Shown in pieces: positions 42,170-56,300 of a stretch of DNA of 64,000 nucleotides; the first letter of the stretch is position 1; each line of letters begins with the position of its first letter. The stretch is from Owenia fusiformis (lineage: Eukaryota > Annelida > Polychaeta > Sabellida > Oweniidae), in contig CAIIXF020000006.1 in NCBI GenBank assembly GCA_903813345.2, positions 33,641,524 to 33,705,523 of the forward strand. Direction: 5' to 3'. The position numbers and the translations under genes were made by a program. The notes under the pieces were generated by a model. That model was given only the letters and a program-made list of their open reading frames with translations, was not told the origin of the DNA and did no database searches.

Positions 42170-42780
42170 GACCAGATGACAGTAGTATAAATTACTCAAA
42201 CAAGACTGTTCTCTAATTGAGTTTCTCGACCAATCAGAATGCAGCATAGCCATTCTCTAATTAAGGAATAAATAATGATAGGCCATTCAATATGGTGAAA
42301 TTCAGCACGAGTTGGACAGAATGTCGTACAAAGCACGAACCGAAGGTGAGTGCATTTGTACTGACATTCTGTCTAACGAGTGCTGAATTTCACCATATTG
42401 AATGGCCTATCATTATTTATTCCGATTCAAACATATAAAAAATGAAAACATTGTTCAGAGAATTGGGGATTAGGGCTACATGAGATACACTAAACTCGAG
42501 CTCGCTGTTATTTTCGCCATTCCCAGGTGTGACGTCACAATGCAAATACAATACGTAGATTCCCGGATGATTGGATAGAGCACGGTCGTGCATCTATGGA
42601 GAATTAGAGAACGTTCTATATTGGCTATGCTGCATTCTGATTGGTTGAGAAATTCAATTAGAGCACGGTCATGTTTGAATTCTCCATACATGATTGTCTG
42701 GGCATTACACACATCTGTGAATCTGCATTGTATTGTGATGTCACATCTGAGATTCTGTCTGGGAATGGCCACTGTAGAAT
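42170..42780. mobile_element. Nested hairpin elements, including MITE copy B
   Basis: Inner hairpin: GGAATAAATAATGATAGGCC and the following CATTCAATATGGTGAAATTCAGCA at 42265-42308 are repeated inverted at 42380-42422. An outer pair, AATCAGAATGCAGCATAGCC near 42233 and its complement near 42625, lies around it. The stretch 42380-42530 matches, inverted, the left part of copy A at 24780. A third, shorter relative is near 42790-42890. Confidence 0.8.
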
Positions 42781-42890
42781 GATAACAAGTTGAACAATGT
42801 TTTCTTCATTTTTGTGTTTGCATTGGAACAATGATAGGCCATTCAATCTGAAGAAATTCCTCACTCGTTCAACAGAATATTTGAAACTGA

Positions 42891-44008
42891 CTTGCTACAA
42901 AAAATGAAATATCTTTCATTTACTCAACACATTTTAGATTATACATGTATATCTATCATACAAAAAGGTTTGATCACAATTGTGTATATTTGTCTTCAAA
43001 TTGAGACTAACTATATACCCCTGGTGGTGGAACTATTGCCATCTAGGTAATAAATGGGGAAAACAACAGACTGGCATCCTGGTCTATTTGGCATTCAACT
43101 GATTCATCAAAGGGTTGAAAAGATTATATGAGTGAGAGGGGGGGGGGAGTCTAGGATTTTTACTGTCTTGTAAGTATATGTCTATATGAGAAGCTACTAA
43201 AAGTCTAAGATTAAATTATGATGTTATAATTTGTTGTTTTTGGTAAAAAAGACATGAAGAAAGTAACATATGATCCCATAAAACATATCTCATTATACTC
43301 ATATACTATGTTTTCCTGATAGACACCTATAGTTTTCAAAATGATGAAAAATACACCACTAAACAGATATCAATTTGTAAAGGCCTGAATATTTAATAAA
43401 GTTCCATAAATTCCGCTTAACAGACACTAAGTTCAATAAATTCCGTTAAACAGATATTAATTTGTAAGGTCAAGACCTAAATATCTCTTCAACTTGAATG
43501 AATTCCAATTTATACAATAAGATGATCTGCTTGACAGTTTACTGACAGAATTATCTAACAATAATCTTCGAGAAGGTTGTAAATGGAATAAATTGACTTG
43601 AATTTGATATAAAAATGAATTATGATTGGAATGTGTGAATAATAGTTGTCGTGTTAAAAAATTCAAAATAGGCTATATTGCAAATGTGTGAAATTGTAAA
43701 GGAATGAAGATAACAAGAATTTTTTTTATTATTTCATGTCAATACGGAAAATAAAAAAGTGGAAATAAATGCTAAGTTTTGAAATGAGATTACCAAAGAC
43801 ACTTATACTTTATATTGACAATAGGAGAAAAGGTCTTAGCAGTGAAGTAATTAAAGGGATATTGCGATTTATAGAGGATAAAACGGTTTAAAATAACACT
43901 CTTCTGGCTATAGACATGGTTTCCTGGTCTAATACCTTCTTTGGTGAACTTATTTTCAAAATATGCATGAAGATCCATTCAAAGTTGACGTTTGACCCTT
44001 AAAAATCC
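42891..44008. other. Intergenic, diverged repeat
   Basis: No gene seen. The segment 43850-44008 is a diverged copy of 53960-54100 (shared phrases include GGTTTAAAAT and CCATTCAAAGT), so the foldbacks that follow each are embedded in a larger duplicated repeat. Confidence 0.5.
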
Positions 44009-45338
44009 AAAGGAGTGGTATCGATATGGAAAACTTTTTGAACACACGTTTCTCTTAAACCAGTCATAAAAAAATCTAAAAATTTAACACAACGTCAATT
44101 TAATGGTCATCTTTTCAATGGTAACAATATAAATTGAAAAATATATACAGGGTGTGCCAAAAAAACGCCACTTTTTTTTCAAGACACTACAACTTTTTTA
44201 TTTTCCAACCTATATACCCAACATTTTGCAGTTATACAGTGCCAAGGGTTCTTAGTAATAATATAATGTAACAAGTCCTTCAACTTTGATCATATTTGAT
44301 CTCAAAGGGGAGTTCAATTGGTCTGCCACTCTAATTGATAATATATTTTAGTTTTAGTCGCCTTGCTGACATTGCAGTATCAATGAAATGTTAGCTAAGT
44401 TTTTTTTCTTTTTTCAACCTGTCTTAATTGCCAGCTTTAGTTGAGCAATTTTCTAGATTGGGTGCTTTCATACAATCTCCTGGAGACCTTCCCATACTGT
44501 ATACTCACTGGGGTTTGCATCAGGGCTATTAGCTTGGCGATCATCAGGCCGTATGAGTTCAGGAACATTTTGCAAATTATGCTTATTTCTCATGGCACAC
44601 CACATGTTTAAGTGAGACGCTGGTGACATATTTTATTCAAGTAAAAGTGTATAATTTATGATCCATGGCTAGATAACAACCTCAAGTTTCATTTGGTATG
44701 CAAATTATGATTTAATATCAAAAATTAAAAAAGTTATAGCATTTTGAAAAAAGTGGCATTTTTTTGGGCCCACTCTGTATATACTTTCATCTATATTGTT
44801 TTAGAAAACACATGAAACACTTGTTTTGTTCTTGGTATCATGCTTCCAGAATGAAATGAAACATCTTTCCGAACCTCATTGGAACAAAAACGACATAAAC
44901 AAAACATGTTTAGGTCTCTCAATATGGTAATTGTATAGGAAATTTTGTTGATTTTAAAAAAGTATCTTGTTAATGAAATAAAAGGTTTATCTTGATTTTT
45001 ATCTATTTTGGGGGGATTTTGTTTTAATTTTTTGAATTCCTTTGTATAACTATAATTTTGAGAGGTCTAAAAACATGTTCTATATGCTATTTTGTTCCAA
45101 CAAGGTTTTATTTCATTCTCAAGAATTGGTAGAAAGGATCAAAAACAATTGCACTAAAAAACAAAAAATGTTAACAAAAACAATTATATAAAATATTTCT
45201 AAATAATTTTCGCATTAAATTGTTGTCAATCAGTCAACATTACATAAAATACTGTGTTTTTTTACAGAACGTTTTCAATGACTGGTTTAAGAGAAAAACA
45301 TTGTTGAATTCAGTTCTCCATATCAATACCACTCCTTT
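44009..45338. mobile_element. Foldback element copy 1 (interrupted by a second element)
   Basis: Ends AAAGGAGTGGTATCGATATGG-like, matched inverted at 45318-45338. The arms share TTCTCTTAAACCAGTCAT, GAATGAAATGAAACATCTTT and AGGTCTCTCAATAT over several hundred base pairs. It is the same family as 54404-55140 but is about 590 bp longer because of the insertion at 44148-44777. Confidence 0.85.
44148..44777. mobile_element. 630-bp TIR element nested in the foldback
   Basis: CAGGGTGTGCCAAAAAAACG at the left and its near-complement ending ...GGGCCCACTCTG at the right. TATATA lies on both sides, fitting a TA-type target duplication. The paralogous foldback at 54404-55140 lacks it. No intact transposase. 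Confidence 0.85.
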
Positions 45339-46312
45339 AGACAGAGGATTGAAAAAGTTCGAAGGACTCTTATTTTTCTTGGTAAACCAGAAGTAAGTTC
45401 ACAAGTCGAGTAAATGGTGATAATGTTCTTTTTATGAAGCGGGGAAGTCACAACAGTACTATTAGAATTCAAAGTAAGCATTTGAAGATCATTTTATTAG
45501 AAGCATTTAAAGTTAAGCCAGGGCAAACTGAAATAACTAAAATCTGTATACGTCTTCTTCGTGGACGATGTTTTTATGGATTTTATGAATTTGTCCGATA
45601 TCTGCTCAAATATGGTATGTATCTTCTCCCAGAAGCAATATTTTGTCATTTTTGTCGCTATGTCATTATATCATAAACAAAATAGTTGAGAAATGTTTTG
45701 AACCAAGTGGATAGTTTCTAAAGGAATGTTTCTTCCAATCTAAGCGAATGTAGTGATTCACCAAAAATATGCTACATGTTCCTGTAACCAAGGTTATCTC
45801 TGTTTAATGTTAACTTTTGTCTACATGGACAAAAACAGAACTAATGTTTGTTTCTAGATAAAATATATTCATGATATTTTGCATCTATTTAGGAATTTAC
45901 AATTACATGATTTAAAAATATTTTAAAAGATTAGAATTCAAAATTATTCATGTTTACTTTATTCACTATAGAGGATACACACTGTACTTGTGCTGAAGCT
46001 TATGGACTCAGAAACATACATATTGAGAAAATGTTTTCATACTTTGATATCAAATGAAAGATATAACATTTAGAACAAGAAAATATTTGTCTGGGAAATG
46101 AAAAGGTTGTTACACATAATTCTGTCTTTGGTACTATAAATCAAAATATTAATTAAACAATCTTGTATTTTGTTTTCTTCCATATTCATGATCTTAATCC
46201 AGGATGTCCATCAATGTATTTTCTTCATACTAATAAAGTTGACATTATCATGAAATGCCTCATTAATTTCTCCAATATATTCTCCCCAAGGTCAATCAAA
46301 ACAAGATGTACT
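45339..46312. other. Intergenic, repeat-derived
   Basis: The start (about 45410-45550) resembles 54175-54300, including a CTTTTTATG...GGGGAAGTCA stretch. The 80-codon frame at 45434-45676 falls in this repeat and is not supported. Nothing else recognised. Confidence 0.5.
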
Positions 46313-46507
46313 CAGGCCCATAGCCAGGATTTGCCAAGGGGGGGTTCAATTTTTGAAAAATTCCAGGGGGGATTCACTTGTGACAATTTTGGTCCAAAAA
46401 TTTTCAAAATCAATTAAAAAGTGCTCAGAATGGTAAAAAACTGCATGATTTTGAAAGATATTTTGGCAAGTGGGGGGTTTGCTTGAACCCATCAGGCTAT
46501 GGGCCTG
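46313..46507. mobile_element. 195-bp MITE with CAGGCCCATAGCC termini
   Basis: CAGGCCCATAGCC at the left and GGCTATGGGCCTG at the right. GC-richer than its surroundings, with G-rich runs (GGGGGGG) just inside each end in opposite orientation. Non-coding. Confidence 0.8.
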
Positions 46508-47327
46508 GCCTGGTAAACCTGCCTATATTTGATGCAGTTAATGTAGTAAGATGGTCAGTTTATGATTTTCTTTGCAATTTTATTTAAAATAAGAAGTAAT
46601 TTATGAATGGAGTATACAAGTTATTGAAACTTAACCCCAACTCTGTACATTTATCATTTTTAAAAGCAGTTTGTTTGCAAATGTATTCCAGGTGACATTG
46701 AAAAAATATATGACCAGCTGATAACCTTAAATGCATGTTTGAGAATTATTACAAACTAGATAACAAATATTTTCATTAGTAATTTATTATTTTACAACAT
46801 TGTCTCATACTAAGCTATTTATCTATTGCGTGAAAGTAATCTTTCTCAATTATCTGTTGTCATTCAATAACAGGCTTTGGTGTATGGATCTACTACGCCC
46901 TTTCTATTCAGTTTTATATACATTTATTACTAAATCATGTGTGTATTTCAGACAAGCGTTGTTAGCATGTTAGCCATACCTGTAACCAGCTTCTTTCAAT
47001 GGACCCAATTTTTTCATATTTCGCTAATTTTTTTAGAAAATGCCAATTTTGATAAATCTTTTGGAAAAGATTATTTAATGCCATGTTTTAAACAGTTTCA
47101 TAAAATCTTAATGTTCAAGAAATGATAGGTCAGATTTTTTCTGAATGCAATTGGAAAGGGGGTAGCTATGTTATTTCCAGTAATGATTATGTCACACACA
47201 TTGATCTCATTACAGGATTCAGTTGCCTAGGCTATGTGCTAGACTGCATCCTAGTGGATGATGCATTTATCTGCAGTCCAGGCATCAGTCATATGTACAT
47301 GTAGCTACAATATACAATGTCCATATA
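46508..47327. other. 3' flank of NUP62
   Basis: Downstream of the NUP62 stop on the minus strand. Frames at 46937-47125 and 47122-47304 lie on the other strand and have no support. Confidence 0.4.
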
Positions 47328-50300
47328 TCAGTCATACGCCAATCTGAAGCTTGTCTCTTGTTCCTTTCTTCTTAGTTCTGCTTGCTTAGCAACATCTTCC
47401 ACCTTCCTCTGTAGCAGAACTGGAATCACAAAGCATCAACACTCATTGTAGATAATATATATTACTCCAGTAAAACCGTTGTAAATATTCACAAAGAAAT
47501 GAGAAAATTGCAATACAGAGTAAACCTAGTGTAATCAATAGCCACTGGTAAGTAAAACAACATATCAATAATCTAGAAAAATCGAAGTACAGTAAAACCT
47601 GTGTTAGTGAACATATCTCTCTAGTGAACACCTATCAACAGTGAACATTTTTTATCGGCAAAACCTTTTTCTCCCATTGACTCCCATGTTAAAGTACAAT
47701 CCTATAGTGAACACCTACCTACTATGAACAGTGAACATTTAATCTTGGCAAATTTAATTGAATTATCCTGTCTCTAGTGAACATTGAATCTAATACATAA
47801 GATTTCTTGCGGATTTTCTGCAACTGCCTTATCAGAGTTAAGCAGTTTATGCTTTTATTACCTGTCAAAAATAATTATTAAAAGGTCAATTTGAGATTTT
47901 GATCTCTTGTATTAAAACAGGTGTGACTAATTATAATTCTTAGTAAGCTTTGTTTTTATTAGGCAGGATTTGTGTTTAGCAGTGTCTAGAAGCATTGATT
48001 GCTTAATTGGAGATAATCTGGTTAATTATTATTACCTCTATCTCTATCTGCCAAGTCCCAACTAAGTCTTTTTCTCATCTCCATCATTTTAAAAACCAGA
48101 TAAGGTTGAAATTATAAGATCACTCTTAACTGACTCCATCATGTAGTTTAATTATTTCAATGAAGTCCTTTAACTGACTCAAATGTGTTAAGAATTCCAC
48201 TATTTAAAGAATTATAAAGAGATTAAAATTTGACAATAAAAGGATGAACCATTCAGGCAGTCTAAAATAAGTAAGTTTGTATAACACAACAAAAAAAACA
48301 AAAATTTGTTGCAAGTGTCATGGGTTATCATAGGTATAAAATACAAATTAAATCAGTTATTCTCTCCTCTATTTAGGCTTGTTTAATATCTGGTCTCTTT
48401 ATATAATATGGCAAAATGCCGCGAAATCAAATCCTTGCTGTAGTGAACACCTACTAACAGTGAACATTTTTCTTCGGCAAAAAAATGTTCACTATACACA
48501 GGTTTTACTGTAGTGGAAAACCTTAAAATCACCATTTATACCCCTTGGGGTAATTTTATGAGGGGGTACTATGATAATCATTAATCATTTTTGTTATATA
48601 ACTCCAATCACTATAAAATCTTTAGGGATCATGAACCTATATATAGTGAGTTGTCACAACAATTTTGACATTAATTGGTCAATTGGTTACCATAGCAACA
48701 CAATTTAATTGTTCAAAATCTTTAATATTTCAGGTAAATCCAAAGCTTCTTATAATAACAGATGTTGCCATTTCTCTTCAAATCATTTGAAAATGAACAT
48801 TAAGTTACCCTAAAAACATATTTGGGAGTGTTTAAATAAGATAACATGATAAATATGATGAATTATATGATATCCTTGACTCTGGACTCTATTCTATTAG
48901 GTGACTACCTCTCTATCTACGCAAAAGTGGGCGTTGCACTTTTCAGTGATAATTTCCTAAAACAGTTATTTTTACAAAATCAGTCATAGTTATATTTATA
49001 GGGCTCATGGATACTGATGGTATTCTTTAATAATATGGTGAGTCTGTACATGATTGCTCAAGGGGTTTCCACAGAAACAGAGCATAATAAACACTAATAG
49101 TGCCGTGCATATGTTCTGAAAATACTTATTTTATAACATGGAATATGATTCAACCTGTATAATGTGTGCTTCAATACCAAGAACATATCATCCAATGGTA
49201 GAACCTGAGACCATAAAATAGTTCAGAAGAGCCTAAGTTGGTTCAGCCTCCAGAGTATATAGATGGTACAGTCTCCAGTGTATAAGATTAGTGCAGTCTC
49301 AAGAATCTAATATTATACAGCCTCTATTGTGTAATATGTATTCAGCATCCAGAGTCCAAGATGATACAACATTCAGAATCTAAGATTGCTATAGCAGTCA
49401 GAGCCTAGAATGGGTACAGCATCCATAGTTTATATGTTAGAACCGTACTCTAGTTTTCATAATACTGAAATGAAAAAAGTTATAAAAGAAAAAGTGACCC
49501 TCTGTCTGGGCTACTGTGTACCAGTCAGCCAGTAGGTCAATTTTATCACTAGGCGAGTAACTCAGATCAGATAGAATGGAATACCTTTTTGAAATAATGG
49601 AAATTCATTCATGATTTTATGACATGGGAAATCTAACTCACCTAGAAATCAGAAACAATTTAGAAAGACACAATTAAATATGTACTTTTGTGTATAATAT
49701 CAAATTTAAAATCAATCATACTGTCCCCTTTTTTGACTTAACAATGAAAGTAGGGTTATTTCTACTCGCATCTAGTCTATTGGACCAACTTCATGAAAAG
49801 TGCAAGTGACATCATCAATTGACCAAAATGATCATCATTTAAGTTAAAATGTGTTTAACATGTTAAAAACATATAAAAGAACATTTATAATTTAATAAAT
49901 GTACTTAATTCAAAAGGTTAACGCCAATATGTCAATAGGATTATTTCTCAATCTTATAGCAATTAATGGTGACTTTATGCAAACCAAGTTCTGGCATTAT
50001 CATTGCTATCTTATGGTTGATAAATCAATTAAATCAATTAACAGAGAAGACAATATATCTCATAAGCATATAAGCATTTATTAGTGCACCAATAATCCCC
50101 CAAGATATATGCACATTATACAACAAATTGACTTTTTTATAAGGCTCTCCTTCCACACTTGCGTACACAGGGAGTTCTGCAAAGACCTTTACACTTTTTG
50201 TATAGCATCAATATGTTCAGAAAATTCTTCTTATTCTTCTTAAAGTGATTTTTAGCTTTTCTTGTCTTTCCTATTTTCAACTGTTTCTGCACATCCTTGA

Positions 50301-53300
50301 AACACTCAGCACGACATACCACTTTACAGTTCTCTCTGCAATTTTGAACTAAGACTGAAAAGAAGAATATATTCATTACATGCAGCCAAAATGAAAAGAT
50401 TCCAATGGCCAATATAACTATGAACAATCTTTTGGCTATGGCAATTTTATTCATTATTATTTTTTGAATATTGTATTGTTATCTGTTTTTTTGTAAATAC
50501 ACACTTCTGGTCTTCAAAATGACAATTATTTATAATTTGAAGTGAATGAGGGATGGACGAAAGCAGCAACTCAAATATTTAACAAAATGTCAAGTGTCAC
50601 TCAACTTGGCTCCATATTTCAAATGACGATGTTTTGATTCTTTGTTTGTTGATGTCATTGAATCATTTTACATTATTCTTATTTCCTGTCTGTAATAACA
50701 GGATCACAATGAAATATCAATGCACAATAAATCCTGAAGTTCTTTTATCCTCTATCTTCAAAAACCTAATACCAACCAACTATTCTCTTAATCCCCAAAT
50801 GGAAGCTGAGTTTAGAGTGATATTGGTGAGCTGTTGCATGTCAATCTAAAAAAATATGTGTCCAACCATAAATGTACAATTTCTTGCCCTGAAAGCACAT
50901 CTACCTGAATCAGTAGGGTCTTGCACTTCTTCTTCCATTAGCTTATGCTCTGGCAACACAACAGGACTTTCCCTGGATTTAGATGGATCCGTTTGTGGTT
51001 CCGATTTGCTTGAAGTAGACCCAGGATGCACCACTCTACCCATGAACACAATAGTTTCTGAGAGGACATCACGGATAAGAAATATGAAAGGATGGTTGCA
51101 GCTGATTATAGGTGGCCCTGCATGTCTCATACCAATAACAGATGTAGCAGCAACTGCTTCTGTACCTTAAAATATTATAAAGAATACTTTATTTAGCTTT
51201 ATCAATAAGCACACACTTTTATTAAATCAGCCAAAACATTAACATTCATAGTTGATGTTGTGAGGTATAAGAGAGAAATGAAAAACATATAAATAATTTG
51301 ATATTTCATCTTACAGACACTACAATAACTAAAATCAATACTTTATTGATCTCGATCGAATTGAATGCATTCAGTTTGTATTAAGCTGTCAGCTAATGAA
51401 GATTCCAGACACTTATAGACATATTACAAATAAGATGTACAAAGCTAAAATCTTTATACATTTAAAAATTCTTTCATAAGGATTTTATTGTTTTGGGTTT
51501 GTCTAATGCTCTTTTAGGATTTACTTATTGTGATCAGCAGAATCAGATCTAGCAAGCGACCTTTCCATTTTTTAATCTTTGCCTAACATCATTACTTGTC
51601 ATATAATTTTTGGGGAAATCCTGAAAATCTATCCTTTATTCTTGGAAAACAAATAATTTTTAGATTAGTATTCATTTCTTAAAAAAAGTGGATACCCATC
51701 CATATTTATTTAGTACTTGGGAGAATTTACATAGTTTTGCACTTTGAATCTTACATAACTTCGCCATTTGATATATTATATTCTGGGATAATTGTAACAT
51801 AATTGCGAGGGTAAAGAAATAAATTAGCAGGTTGATTATACAGGTTGCTTGTCATTTATCAGCCCCTATAACTCTGATTCTGCCTTTAACTTAAATAAAA
51901 AAATTAATAACTACCTTCCTCATTGACCACAACTGAAGCTTCATGTATGATCTCGGACACCTCAATCCTAGGATCATCTGTCAACTGAGTTAGATCCACA
52001 TCCTGAGGAGAAAAGAGGTCATTCATTCCAAGGTCCGTCAATATGGTTGACAACCCATATCTAGAATTTAACTTCAACTTCGGGAGAAATATGCGTGCCT
52101 TCATAGGAGACATTTTCTCAGTGTTTTGCTGCAGATTTTCAATGGTCAATTTTGCTTCCAATTCTTCTAGACCAAAATTGTCGTGTGGTACAAGTAGGAC
52201 CATGCTCAAATCTGGGTATCCCTTCTGGTTGTATGGTAATTCTATGAAATCTGTCCGAAGCTCTGAGCTTTTCTGATAGTTATATTCACTAGCAGCTGTC
52301 ATCATATCTACTAATACTGTAGTTTTACTGTTAACAACAAATGGGATCTGCTTTGTGTCTTCAACATCAAATTTCTCTTTCCATTCACCTTTGAAGAATA
52401 TAGCATTCACAAGAACATTCATGGTTAAATCATTTATATCTCCATGTTTCAACATATCATTTATCTGTCCATTGGTTTGCTTGCCAACCCAATTGTTAAT
52501 CACTCTACGGCTTTCCTCAACATCTTTGAAATTGAGCTGCTCTATTGAAACTCCATAATATTTCATGATATTGTTCATAAAATCCTGTTTTACTTCAAGT
52601 GTGATATTTGGGTATAGTCTATTTGCCATTTTGAGGATACCACCTTCTTCAAGATAGTTATCAAGGCAGCTGAATGTTGAGTGCAGACCATCAGAATTCA
52701 TACTGGTATAATGAAGAACTTTCTCCATTTCTTTCTTTGTATTTTCATCAGCCCCGAGAAGAAGTATCGACAAAGCTGTTGTGATACTAAACGGACTGAA
52801 AAAGACATCCTGAGTTTTGCTTTTTGCAATAAGTTTCTTATATAAATCCAATGAAAATGAATTAATAGCTGTTGGTAATTTGGTTTCTGTACATGACTCT
52901 TCAACTGAGTTCTCACTGCTCTTTGTCCTAATCACTACAGCTACAGCTGACCAAATTAACAATTCAAACGTCCTCATTTTAATGTTTCATATATGTTTGC
53001 ATTGCACACAATCTCTTTCAATTTATTTTTAAACAAGAACTTAATTTCTTTTCCTGCTTATAATGTTAAACAGAAAATTTTCCGCTATTCTTGCCTCAAC
53101 AATTATATGTATGCTGATTCTATAAATGATCAATAGCAGTGATATAAACCAGAATGCTGGACTGATAAGAAGCAATAATTGTGGTCATTCCTTCCTACAC
53201 ACGTCACTATAAAATTTGAATAAACCGCCTAATTTCCATATCATTCTATAGAGCATTTTTGTTACCAGAATAATTTGAAAGTTGTAATAATCCTAAAGAT

Positions 53301-56300
53301 ATAAGGGATTGGGAAACCTGTCAATAGTATGTACTTTGAGGGTAATTTTGTCATGCCTTGGTGAGCAATCAATATCAATTTCATGCAACAATAACATGAG
53401 TATATAATATTTATAAAATTTCATTCAATTTCCACATTACAAAAAAGATAAATGAGAACCTTATGCACATCCTCAGTTTGGGCAGTTTGGGAAGATCATT
53501 CAAAATCTTTAAAATATAAAATACTATTTGGGAAATTGTCAGTGATCTTGAGTCTGTTAGTTCTATGCAAAATCCAACATATCTATAAAAGAGAATTGGT
53601 TTGAAAAACAAAAACATCCTTCTGACAACACCTGTCTTGTATCTCAACCTCTCCTTTTAGTTCCATTGTTTTTAATGCAATCAATTTGAAATGAAATAAA
53701 ATTCAATAATTTTGTGTTAACATCACCACTAAGAAAACTGGAATGTTTAAAATTCTATAATGGGTTCCATAGTGATCTTAAGTCTGTGGCTGGAGACTCA
53801 TTGTTTATGGAGGAATCATATCTTAATGAGTTACTTAGGTGTTCATGTCTATTGAGGTGTTATGGTTTGTTTGTTATCATATTTTGGTATCATCTATTGA
53901 TTATTGATTATATCATGTCTCACAAATTTCAATAGGAAATTGAATAAGAATGAATTTTATTTGGCTAAAGGCATATATATAGATAAAAGGGTTTAAAATT
54001 AATGGTTGCATGGTAATCTATGAAAATTCTATGTTCGAAATATGCAGAAAGGCCCATTCAAAGTGATCTGTTGAACCTTTAAAAGCCATGTTTTTCAGGA
54101 TTGGAAGTTGTGAATGCCATGCACAAATTTTCAGCTCAGCTTTATTTCTACAATGCTAATACCAATAATAATTGGTGATAATGCTCTTTTTATGTCGTGG
54201 GGAAGTCAAACAGAAATCATAGTAATCAAATGAAAAACATTTAGAAGCATTTAAAATTGGATCCAAGGCAAAATCTGAAATCTGTAAATAAAATCCTAGC
54301 ACATTGACGTCAGAGAACATACTTCCTATTTTCATAACTGATGGTCTTGTCTATCTAAAAATATGTTATAAATTTGCCTTATATCTGCTTAAATTTTGTG
54401 TGTAAAGAATGGGTATCGATATGGCGAACTTTTTGAACACATGTTTCTCTTAAACCAGTCATCAAAAATTTCTGAAAATCTTACAAATTGTCAATTTAAT
54501 GGCCATCTTTTGAAAGGTAACAATATAATTTGAAATAGATATACATACTGTCATCTATATTGTTTTAAAAAACACATCAAACACTTGTTTTGTTCTTGGT
54601 ATCATGTTTCCAGAGTGAAATGAAACATCTTTCCGAACCTCATTGGAACAAAACAACATAAACACAATATGTTTAGGTCTCTCAATATTGTAATTGTACA
54701 AAGGAAATTTTGGTTGATTTTAAAAAAGTATCTTGTTAGTGAAATAAAAGTTTTTTCTTGATTTTTATCTATTTTGGGGGATTTTGTTTTAATTTTTTTA
54801 ACACTTTTTTTAAAATCAACCAAAAATTCCTTTGTATAACTTTAATATTGAGAGGTCTAAAAACATGTTGTATATGCTATTTTGTTCCAACAAGGTTCAG
54901 AAAGACATTTTATTTCATTCTCAAGAATTGGTAGAAAGGAGCAAAAACAATTGCACTAAAAAAAAAAAAAATGTTGACAAAAACAGTTATATAAAATATT
55001 TCTAAATAATTTTCGCATTAAATTGTGGTCAATCAGTCAACATTACATAAAATACCATGTTTTTTACAGAATGTTTTCAATGATTGGTTTAAGAGAAAAA
55101 CATTGTTGAATTCAGTTCTCCATATCGATACCTATCCTTTGTGTTGATTGTTAAAACTACAAAATAGGTAGGGTGAACAATATGTCAAGGTCATTTGATG
55201 TCGCTCCAGAAGCAATATTTAGTCATTTTTATCACTTTATCAATTCCTTTAAATAGGTTAAAATTTCCAACATGCAAATTAAAATAAGGTATGGTTTACA
55301 AAGAAAGGAAGTCGACTCTATTTTGCACAGTTTAGGAGTCATTAAATGTTTTTGTGTATTAATTCTAGTGACACAATAACACTTCCTCTGTATAGAAAAA
55401 TAAAGTAGAAAAGGAAATTCAAAAATAAACTAAAAGTGAGATGTTTAAAAGAACAGTAACAAGGGTTGATGTACACAGTTCAAGTATTATAAATATATTT
55501 TATGCAACTCTCATTGTTGTCTTATTATGGATAAATCAAATACAATTGGTTTAATAAATACCATTTATTCATGTACTAACAATTCCAACAACTTTGTATA
55601 CAGTAAAGTAAATCATCTAGGATCTCTTCTTACACTTTTGCACACAGGAAGTTTTACAGTCACTTCTACACTTTCTGTATGGAATCACAATGTATCCAAA
55701 ATGTCTTGAATGTTTTTCTTTATTGAATTGATTCTTGGCTTTGCTCATGTTCTTTATATTCATCTGTTTTTGAACATTCTTAAAACATTTAATACGACAC
55801 TGTGGTTTACAGATCCCTTTGCAATGTTCATCTGTGGCTGAAAAAAGCAAAAAAAATCCTTAAAAGGCTTGAAATTTTATACACATAAAATAAATTTACT
55901 TTGAGCATAATTTAAAAAAATGTGGCTATGTTTATATGAATTTTTCTCTGCTTTTTGGTGTCAAAAATATATGTGTAATTGTTTTTTCATAAATGTTTAA
56001 CTTCCAGGAATCATATAAGGCTCTCGCTTTTCTGACATTTCAATGATCAATAAAGCATTTAAAATGCAAAATGCCACCACCTGCCATTTGTTACAGATGT
56101 CCAACACCATCCACAAAAAGAAGGAGACTATAACAATATGTCATCACCTCTGGTAGTGACATAAAAAACACTTACTAGAATGAAGCATTTTACCATCTAA
56201 TTGTGGCTGTCTGCCAAATGGGTTTTTCCTTGATTTAGTTAAATGTGGTGGTTGTAAAGTAACTGGATCAGATTCGGGACGAATCACTCTTCCCATGAAC

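Noticed and set aside
45434-45676. 80-codon frame downstream of foldback copy 1
   Set aside because: It lies in a dispersed repeat whose relative at about 54180-54300 does not keep the frame. No domain.
50355-50454. Membrane-protein start (MNKIAIAKRLFIVIL) fused to the serpin 1 tail
   Set aside because: This is intron 2 read through. The acceptor at 50354/50355 and matching phase with exon 2 fit far better, and serpin 2 lacks the upstream frame.
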